Source: Chrysopilus asiliformis (lineage: Eukaryota; Arthropoda; Insecta; Diptera; Rhagionidae). From it: a stretch of DNA of 64,000 bases. A program made the position numbers and the translations under genes. The notes under the pieces are model-generated. The model saw only the letters and a list, made by a program, of their open reading frames with translations, made no database searches and had not been told where the DNA came from. Location of the stretch: positions 78,029,331 through 78,093,330 of the forward strand of contig OZ035960.1 of the NCBI GenBank assembly GCA_964034945.1, written 5' to 3'. Positions 55,221 to 64,000 of the stretch are shown here, in pieces; positions within the stretch are counted from its first letter, which is position 1, and the number at the start of each line of letters is the position of its first letter.

Positions 55221-56534
55221 TTTAAACAATTTGTTTTTTTTGTGATCAACTGATTTATAACGCCTAATTAAACTATCAGCCAATTTGTATATTTTCTTCA
55301 GGGTCTCCTCTTGGGTAATGATATTGAAATAATCAATAGGATATTTTGTTTTAATGAAACAAACTAAATCTTTATAACCGAACTCTTCCATGTTAAATTC
55401 GATAATGAAAGGAAATTTTGTAAATTTCACTCTATTTATAATAGTGTATATAGCAAGATGTTGAATACCAGGTAACAAATATCAACAAAACCCTACATGG
55501 AATTAAAGGTTATTGTTGTGGCTATAACTTGGAAATAATTTTGACTTGACATCTGTTGACGGGCAAAACTTCTAGTCTCTTAATCTTCAAATTTATATGA
55601 TAAAAGTTCTAATAATTATTTAACTATAATTAAGTCGAAAATAGTTCAGGCCCTAAATTAACTCAGAATCATATGGAAATATCCACTTATTGAAATAAAA
55701 AAAACGAATGTAAAATCTTAGAAAATGTGAAATAAAAATTACTCAGTTTCCATCGTCCCACTTGTCGGTGTGGGGTTCTGTTCAACTTCATGCAATCAGA
55801 AAAGATTCAAGCATTGAGTTTGTGTGTAATCGAGCTCTTTGGATTCAAAATTCAGTATGCTTGTTGGGAAAGTAGCAGTATTTATACAAGTGTCTGGCAG
55901 TACTAGAAAGTTATGGAAGTTTCCCGATTCTTTGTAAAAATGCTCGTGGCCTATAATTTTTGCCATTTGTCGGGAAGGTTCTAGTGGGTCGCCATTTTTC
56001 TCGCATATTCGGGTAGTGCATTTTAGCTATAGTAACATTTTAGACTTATTCTGCTATTTCAGTACACACTTTAAATCTAGTACGACTGATAGATCAAACT
56101 TTCAGTGATACAGGGTCAGGAGATAAAAAAAAGGTAAGAATAGACATATTGTGGTTTTCTATGAATCATGGAATAATTTTTTTTTATTGATGTATCACAA
56201 ATCCCACTATCTCCCATTCAAATTTTGGTAACCCTGTCTGAAAGGTATGGAAAGAGAGAGTATCTATATTCTATACCAGAATTTACGTTTTTACCCACAG
56301 AATACGTCGATATTTTTTCCCCACAGAATAAAATTTTGCCAAATCCTTAGGTATTTATCCAAATTACCTCTTAAATCGTGTAACAAATATACCTAAAGAT
56401 TCTGATAGATCTCTTATTTTATTCGCCTCAACTCTTGCTGTCAAGATAAAATATCAGTTGTGATCAACACAAAAGTTTCCTCTACAATATTTAATTTCGG
56501 AAAAAAATTGTAAAAAATCATATTTTTTCAAATA
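55221..56534. repeat. Unassigned, with dispersed repeat E
   Basis: The 56440-56550 part repeats the TATCAGTTGTGATCAACACA block of 1430 and 58735. Otherwise AT-rich with no recognised gene. Confidence 0.35.
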
Positions 56535-57795
56535 TCTCTCTCTCTGTGCTATAACTGGTTTCCGGTCTTGGCCTGTCGCAATGTATCTCGCTAGAGGTCC
56601 CGGTCACGTGCCGATCTCAATTGTGTTCGCGTCCTGGTCAACGTCCTCTCGCCATCTAAGGTTGAGTCTTCCTCGTCGCGTTGTTGTTAATAACCTATCA
56701 CAGAAGACTTTCTTAGTCGGGCCATTTTCACTCAGTCTAGTGACATCACCTACCCACCGAAGTCTGTTCAAAGATCCTTCTGGGTATCTTCCTCTCAACG
56801 CGGACAAAAGGTCGCAATTATTTTTGCTTAGTACCGAAGTCTCAGAGGAATAAATGAGGACTGGCAGGATCAGGGTCCTGTACAGGTGCAGTTTGGTTAT
56901 TATAGTTAGGTTTTTAGACCTGAAGCTGTAGTAGTTTTTGTTGGCTTTAAGCAGCCGTGTGCTATAGTAGTTTTTGTTGGCTTAAGCCAAGCGCGGCTGC
57001 TATTTTTTACCCTAGGATGTTGAAGCTTCATGGTTGTGATTTCCTACCCGTATACTTTGACCAATATCCGATGGTTGATTTGACGCTGACGATGCTACCA
57101 TATACTTAGTTTTGCTTTCGTTTATGTGCAGCCCTAGATTATGTGCCGCCCGTTCAATCTGGTTGAAAGTTTTTTCTACAGTTTTATTTGATCTGTCCTG
57201 GACTTGTAGAGGACAGTTCTTCTTGTTGCGATCTCCGAGTCGCGGATCATATTCTCCAATGCCAGGTTGAAGATGATGCATGGTAAACCATTCCCTTGTC
57301 GGAGTCCGTTGTGGATGGTAATTGGGCGGGACAATGATCCGGCCACTTTGACATAGCTTGATATATTGGTCATGGTCATCCTACACAGTCTTATCAATTT
57401 ATTTGGGATGCCGAACTCTCTCATGGCTTTATAAAGTTCTACCATGACTATGCTATCATAGGCGGCTTTAATGTCTATGAAGATGTGGTGTAGCACTAAA
57501 CCGTGCTCTAGACATTTTTCCATTGCCTGCCTAAGGGTGAAAATCTGGTCTGTTGTGGGTTTTTCTGGCATTGGTATGAACCAACCGTTTTATTCACGAA
57601 TGGGGAATTCCTCCATTGCAGGATAGAGGAAAGTATCTTATAGGCGGTACTCAGCAACGTAAAACCCCTATAATTGCTGCATTCCATGATACTTCCCTTT
57701 TTATGTATGGGCATATGATACCTCTCTTCCACTCGTCTGGCATCGTTTGCCACACACGCACTATAACCTTATGAAAAATTTCCGGTTTTTTACAT
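56535..57795 (-). pseudogene. RTE-like non-LTR retrotransposon, copy 2 (5'-truncated)
   Basis: Minus-strand fragments: [14 protein letters not shown] start, [60 protein letters not shown], then the YADD-less junction (LYKSRTDQIKL) and [20 protein letters not shown]. The tail has LNRLRWVGDVTRLSENGP. Close relative of 19890-22540. Broken by stops and frameshifts. Confidence 0.85.
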
Positions 57796-59560
57796 GCCTT
57801 CCTTGAGATGTCGAACGATAGTAAACGACAAGTCTGTAGGAAATGTTATTGTATCCAGCTTTCGTCATACTTAAGATCATTAAAAATCCGTGGTTTCCGC
57901 GAAAATCGCGAAAAAGGAAATTGCGATTTTTAAAAAGCCGACATTTTGGTTACTTCCGGTTAACATATTTCCACCAACAATTGATAGCATTGTCCCAATC
58001 CAGGACCAAACACATGAAATTTGATAGATTTTTTGACCTTTAAGGCAAATAGTCAGAATTGAATTTAAGTTTCTTTGTTTATTTTGGAATAAGTATGAAA
58101 TAAATAGTCAAGGAGAATGTGCACTTTTGAGCCATGTGTGTCCAAAGATGAGACATATGCCATTTTGAAGGATTTATGTAAATTCCTTACTGTGTGAGTT
58201 TTTACAAAAATCATAAGTGGGAGTTCGTAGATTTTGTTCCATTTGTTGGAGAACGTTTAGGCGGTAACAACGTGTGAGGAGAGCCAAACCAAAAAGACAC
58301 TATATTCTGTATTTTCAAGCTACAGTTAGCGAAAAACCGGATCAAAATCGGTTGAAAGTTTCTCAAGATCAATGCATGTTTCGTGTCGGGTCAAATAGAT
58401 CCGAAACATCACAAGTATACAGTAAATCTTAACAGTGCAGAAGAGTTAAAGGATTTATAATTGTAAATTATTAATTTTTTTTGTGATTGTATACTTAGCT
58501 TTTCGGTCGTAATTTATAGTAGAATAAAAACGCTGGTTTTTAACTTTTAGCATTAAGTTCTAAAAATAGAACTTAATGCGGATTTTGTTTTATATCCCAA
58601 TTTGACGTTGGGTATATGGTTTTTTAACATTTTTACTATTCTACTTTTACTAAATATTCTACTAGAGAAAATAAACGAACACGATTTATAAATTAGGTTG
58701 ACTCACTCATACAATTAAAAACAACATCATATTCAAAAAATATCAGTTGTGGTCAACACAAAACTTTCTTCTACAAAATCTACGACCCTGCGCAATTTAC
58801 GCTAGAGCCCTGTCGCGTTGTCAACCTAAGACGACCTCCCAATAAATTCTTGATTTATTCAAAAATATCAAAAACGTACAAAATTTGAGATAACTTGAGA
58901 ACTGTAAAAGATATCAATTTACGGTAAATGGCAAAAATGTAGAAAATGTTAACATCTTTAATTATTCTTTTAACTGATTTGTCGAAAACCCGTTAGTTTG
59001 CAAATTATTCGCAAAAATATGATTTTTTACATATTAATGAAAATATCTCAATAACGGTAAAATATAACGGATAACGGTAAAAGACAAAATTGTGCAGAAT
59101 GCCATTCTCATTAATTCACTTCATACATTCAGTCAGCAAAAACCCGTTAATTTTCGAGATAATCGCAAAAAAACTGTTTTTTTGGAAATAACGGTTTATC
59201 TCGATAACAGGTTGAGATATCGAGTTATAGCTAAAGACAAAAGTGTGGGAAATTTTATTTTCTCCAAGTTTTGTCATACTTAAGGCCACTAAAAAACGCG
59301 TAGTTTGGGAGTAAATCGAGAAAAACGAAATTGCGATTTTTGAAAAACCGCCATTTTGGATACTTCCGGTTAACGGATTTCCACCAAAAGTTGATAGGAT
59401 CGTCCCATTTCAGGACCCAACATGCCTATAAAATTTCATGGCGCTAGCTCTATTAGTTTTTGAGAAATCTTGTACACAGACTGACAGACAGAAAGACATT
59501 TTTTTAATATGACTCCAATCGACTTAGGAGTGATCGGGAAATGTTTTTTAGGCAAAATTA
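57796..59560 (+). repeat. Directly repeated ~190-bp blocks and repeat E
   Basis: 57845-58030 and 59260-59460 share GTCATACTTAAG, GAAATTGCGATTTTT, TTACTTCCGGTTAAC/TACTTCCGGTTAACGG, and CCACCAA-AATTGATAG. The second continues with a CAGACTGACAGACAGAAAG run resembling Helitron-type GTCY sequence. Repeat E lies at 58735-58960. Confidence 0.5.
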
Positions 59561-62029
59561 AGAGGTTGAAATTTTTCATGAATACAATACTTTATTATAC
59601 TCCGTAGAAGAAAGTAAAAAAACTTTTGATTAGTCACTTTTATTTCGTATTAGTGTTCAGACCTTAATTACTGTTAGTAAAGTTTCAATATGTTAATTTT
59701 TGTATAATTTAATTTACTACTGTTTATTTATATTTATTTATTCATTCTTTTTTTTAAGTAACTGACAAGACAATGTTTCGCTAAACTTTCTATTTTTGTA
59801 TATAAAATGTTAAATATTTTAAAGTGTTGTTGTACTAATTAACGTAAGTGACTTATCATAAGTTTTATGCTCTATTATAAACATACATATTTGTTCTAGT
59901 ATATAGCTCCTGAAGATGGTGAAATAAATTTACCGAAACGTAGAGCAGCAAAAAAGTTAATAACTAGCGTAGGAAAAATAACTTTTTCGATTGAAAATGT
60001 CGGTTTGAGATTGGTTTGTGACTCCGCAACTCACGGGATATTTTTTCGTGGACTATTGTTGCAGATGAACCCCGGACACATACCTTTGTCAAATTCCAGG
60101 TGGATCGGTTCGGTAGTTTTCCCGCAAAAGAGTAACATCGAGGAAAAACCAAGCTTCAGATTCACTTGACCCCCTCCTCTTACTCCCTCACCACTCGGGC
60201 TTCTTTCCTACAGCGAACATCTATACCAAATTTGAAGTCAATCGGTCCAGCCATTTTCACGTGAAAGAGGAACAGACAGACACCAACTCATTTTTATATA
60301 TCATAAATAGAAATCATAAAATAATTTTATTAATTATACGTGATACAGACGACTGAAATGTAGGACTTTCTCACGTAATACGAGCCATCTGGTCACCGTA
60401 CCTTTGATCTACTATGAGAAATTATGTACGTGTGTATAACAAAATTAAAATGTCTAATTTAATTTTTTTTTCACATACAATTTTTCGTATATTGATTCAG
60501 TGAATTAAAGTTACAATTTTTTTAATATCGGTATTCATTTGTGATACTGAGTTATAATACCGAAACTGGTATTGACAATTCTTCGTAATACCGAAATACC
60601 GGTATTGGAATTTCGTATCGGTATTGCAAACCTTAGCAATATCGTCTTTCAGAAATGAATTTTATAATTTTGTGTCGTAATGTAAACGGTTGTGCAACTT
60701 GAATTTTGTGTTACAGATGTAAACGGCGTCTAATATAGACCTAAAGGTAAATTCAACAAAAAAAAAACTAGAAGTAAACGAAAAAAAAAAGTGCAACGAA
60801 AAAAACTGGAACTAAAAAATTCAACTTGTCGTGTCGTTTTAGAAAAGAGTAGTTTTACGTGTCGTTGTTACTGCTTTTCTACTAATAAAAACATGTAAAA
60901 TTACCCTTGTCGAAAACGACACGACAAAACGTAATGATTGTATTATTATTTATTAGACTGGAAAGTATAAAAAACCAGAAAGTGTATATTCGTTATATAA
61001 ATATGAAAATATTTTAAATTTTGAAGAAATTCATTAAAAGTTGATGTTTTTTTTTTATTCCTAATAAAATAAGATCTGAACTTAATTGAAAATGTCACAT
61101 TGTTTTGGAACAGTTAAAACGAACGGTTATTTAATTTGTAAAATTGGGTCTACTGATTATGGCACAGAGATTACTTTAATTTATGATTTTCATTTCAAAA
61201 ATATTATTGCGAAAACCGTATTAAATAACCTCTTGATTTGTTCTAGGCCTACCAAAGTCGGAAAACATCTTGCATTTTACATTACAAGCAGAATTAATAG
61301 ATGCATTTTAAACTTCTTGTAATACAAACTTTTTTACATGGATGTATCATTGTATTAAAAACGAAAGGTAATTCCCTTGTTCTTTCGAACATAAATGACG
61401 CACATAAGCTTATCATTAATATTATTATAGGCGATTCCTATCTATCAAATTTTTCTGGCAGGTGTTCGAAGCGAAGATGGCTATCACCTCACATATGCAA
61501 TTTTTAAACTTGTATATACACCTATGTGCTTGGATGATTATTCGTCCGTACATAATCAAAAAAAAATAATATACAAGTGTTTTTTTTTGGGAATGATAAC
61601 GTGTAAGTGGAAAGTTTTTAAAAGAATTCTACGTTTTTGACAATTTAGGTTTCGTAGTACAAAAATCAAGCGTAAAATATGAACTTTATACATTTGTATT
61701 GGTCGAAATGTACAACTTTCCCAAAAAAAATTTTGACTTTAATAGTTTCCCGCATTACCATTATATTTCGATCTATCTTAAAACCAAATTTCTTAAAAGC
61801 CCGTATTTGACCGTTTTAACAACTTTGAAATACAAGTTGGGTCTCTACATTTTTAAATTTTGAACAATTCTTTTTCGTATACGTGTAAAGATTTTGAGTA
61901 TTAAGAAACTAAAGATATTATTACAATAAAAAAATCAAACTATTTGCCGACAATCACGATTTGTACAGTGTCTTATATTTTCATACCCTATAATACATAG
62001 AGTATATCAGATTTACTATACAATTTTTA
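59561..62029. repeat. AT-rich presumed RBM39 intron with a Helitron-like fragment
   Basis: At about 60045-60300 the words GAACCCCGGACACATACC, GTGGATCGGTTCGGTAGTTT and CGGTCCAGCCATTTTCACGT, then GAACAGACAGACACCAACTC, follow the interior of common insect Helitron/Helentron repeats. No termini seen. Elsewhere nothing recognised. Confidence 0.4.
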
Positions 62030-62400
62030 ACACATAATGATTGTGGCTTACACTTATTCGTCCGTCTATCCCAGTGTACGATATTTTGAGGAGTTTGGAA
62101 TTTTGTACAAGCACGTCTTCGTGTTAGGACTGACAAAAGATTTTGATTTCCGCATGTCCGTCCGTCCGTCCTTGGACACCATAACTTTCGAAAGAATTGA
62201 GCTAAAGACTTAAAATTTTGTATAGATACGTTTCGAATCTGACTTTTTTTTCCCCCTCTCCTATATAAGTGGGTTTTTTAAAAATAAACATTTTGTCTGT
62301 CATGAATAGAGTATTTGATGATTGGCCCTTCACAAATTGTAGCTTTTCTTAAGTTTTACTATTTTTTCGAACATGATGCATAATATTTTTTTTATGGTAC
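62030..62400 (+). repeat. Subfamily B repeat copy
   Basis: Begins CATACCCTATAATACATAGA, has GCATGTCCGTCCGTCCGTCC at about 62152 and AAGAATTGAGCTAAAGACTT, parallel to HINE organisation. The 3' end is not identified. Confidence 0.45.
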
Positions 62401-62591
62401 TAAGCGGCCCATAGACGTTCATTTTTTTGTGATGTTGTCACGCAAAATTCCATGATTGCCAGCATGCTGGCAAATATCAAAATTATTTTGATATTTTTCG
62501 AGGGAGCATTGTGAATCACAGCATCCTTAAACGTGTGTGGCGAAACTGTCAATAAAGTCGTCATTTCAGAGTAATTTTTAGTAGTGAAAAG

Positions 62592-62664
62592 ATGTCGCAT
62601 ATAAAAGACAAAGTTTTTTGGGAATCCTTTTTCGAGTTATATAGACAAAGAAGTGAGTTGTAGA
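62592..62664 (+). pseudogene. Truncated MADF-domain protein, copy C
   Basis: From ATG 62592: [23 protein letters not shown] and then a TAG where copy A has TGG (W). After the stop the same frame continues [11 protein letters not shown]. The same MADF beginning as copy A. Confidence 0.55.
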
Positions 62665-62800
62665 TGACGAAAAGCGAAAAATATAAGGACAAAAACTTGA
62701 GAATTCATTTATTAAAATAAAACAACAAATATCATCATCCATTTTGATTTTTTGAATTGATATTTGTGCTGTGTGCTGTCGGTTTGGCTGTATCGAATTA

Positions 62801-63350
62801 AACCCTATACCACAATCACACGTGCGTGCGGCATGGTGACATTTCCACGCGGTGAAAGTAAAAACTACGGGTTTATATGAGTAAATGTATAATTGCACGT
62901 TGCTCAGACGCGTTGCCGCGTCTGTACCGCGTAGAGTAGGCTTAGTTTCTACTTTCAGACGTGGTGACAACTACGAGATGCCAGAACTAAATAATTTCGC
63001 TACTTTAATTTGAATTCGCGGCTTTTAAACATTCATGCCTGTCATCTCCGAATTATTTATTGTTGAAGTTTTTTAGGTTATTTGAAATTAAAATAACTAA
63101 AAATCGAAAATGAAAAAATTTAATTGTTTATATGCCTTATAAGCCCCTGCTGATAATAATGAAATAAATGCAACGTTTCTAAAGTTCATCTTCTTTTTTT
63201 AAAGATAATAATTATTAACAAACAAAACTAAACATCTACCGCAACGCATTATTGTGGGTTAACTACAACGCGGCAACAGAGGCAACTGTCAGCGCGCCGC
63301 ATTGTCCCAATGAATGTCACCTTGCCGCACGCGTAATTGTGGTATAGGCT
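62801..63350. mobile_element. TIR element nested in copy C
   Basis: The ends CCTATACCACAATCACACGT and, in complement, CCTATACCACAATTACGCGT are inverted, joined to GCGGCA near both. The interior (GCGTTGCCGCG, CGTAGAGTAGG) is related to 51821-52215. No clean duplication could be read. Confidence 0.65.
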
Positions 63351-63400
63351 TGACTGATACTTGCGTGCACGATTGAGCGTCTAGTGCAGGGCCAGGAAAG

Positions 63401-64000
63401 CTTTGAAAGTTCTCGGGCATCCACTACCACTGACAAGCGATTTACTTGTTTATATGGCTTGCTCTCCGAGCATAGTTCAAACTTTGTTGAAAGCTCTTTT
63501 TCGTTATTTTTGGTTTTGACACACGGTTAATTGTTTTACTTTACATTAAAAATAGGTTTGACAAAGAAAAAATTTTATGTTAAATTTCCGAATCACAATC
63601 GGAAAATAAAAATGAAATTATTAAAATCAAAAACATTCATTTGATCAATTGATATTTTATGGAGTTACTAAAACGCCTATTTAAATCGTATTTTTTGTTG
63701 TTTTGATTCCCTGAAATCATATTAAACATTGCATTGTTTTATCAAACCGAAAAAAGAAACACTCATGTCCAAAACTCGTGTCGTCTTTTGAGACAATACG
63801 CTTTATGATTTTTAGCAGTGTTAATTTTTTCGCTACGTTTCGCAACGCGAAATACACCACGCCTTCCTTAGAACCTCGCCTTCCTTAGAACTCAGCAAAG
63901 CTCCATGATATGCAAAATGCCCCAGTGGAAGCAGAACGGGTTATATGCAAAGTGAAACAGATTATTTCTTTCATATGCGTATGTATGCAGTTTTCGTACA
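63401..64000. other. Unassigned right edge
   Basis: AT-rich; a 16-base direct repeat CGCCTTCCTTAGAAC occurs twice at about 63860-63890. No gene recognised. Confidence 0.35.

Larger units (their letters stand above)
62404..63400 (+). mobile_element. Harbinger-type element with MADF fragment, copy C
   Basis: Follows TAA (62401-62403), starts GCGGCCCATAGACGTTCA, and is highly similar to 2676-3172 from TTGCCAGCATGCTGG through GATTGAGCGTCTAGTGCA. A second element (about 62801-63350) interrupts it. The right terminus is not resolved. Confidence 0.5.

Overview
This is nuclear DNA from an animal, most likely an insect. Spliced protein-coding exons with canonical GT/AG junctions are separated by introns that are either very short (51-71 bp) or kilobases long and packed with transposons. 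The DNA is AT-rich and no bacterial gene organisation is visible. I cannot fix the insect order from sequence alone.

Two host genes are supported. The first is a MON2 homologue on the minus strand. I reconstructed eighteen coding exons between 44737 (start codon) and 748; every junction is phase-compatible and together they encode about 1195 residues, roughly the N-terminal 70% of the usual ~1700. The 3' exons lie beyond the left edge. The second is the first coding exon of an RBM39/Caper-type splicing factor on the plus strand at 53940-53993, whose remaining exons mostly lie beyond the right edge. The genes are divergent, about 9.2 kb apart.

Almost everything else is mobile DNA. (1) HINE/DINE-1-like elements with (GTCY)n tracts: six near-complete copies plus one head-to-head chimera. 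(2) Helitron-like pieces, including a 3' terminus ending in CTAG at 238. (3) Many small elements with TAA or TTA target duplications (PIF/Harbinger type), some carrying broken MADF-domain reading frames. (4) hAT-type elements with exact 8-bp duplications. (5) TTAA elements (piggyBac type), one still encoding the piggyBac C-terminal zinc ribbon. (6) A deleted mariner. (7) A frameshifted non-LTR retrotransposon at 10.6-13.2 kb and two RTE-like copies sharing the same deletion of the catalytic YADD motif. (8) Satellites and long foldback hairpins.

The most remarkable stretch is 45.4-51 kb, where insertions are nested up to four deep and each layer can be resolved by its target-site duplication. 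The innermost layer carries a split reading frame resembling the DUF4806 domain of unknown function. Other nests lie at 1.65-2.5, 20.2-20.9, 36.9-37.9, 39.2-40.7 and 62.4-63.4 kb.

No tRNA, rRNA, CRISPR or bacterial-type regulatory elements were found. Function calls rest on reading motifs and on general knowledge of the families; no database search was run.
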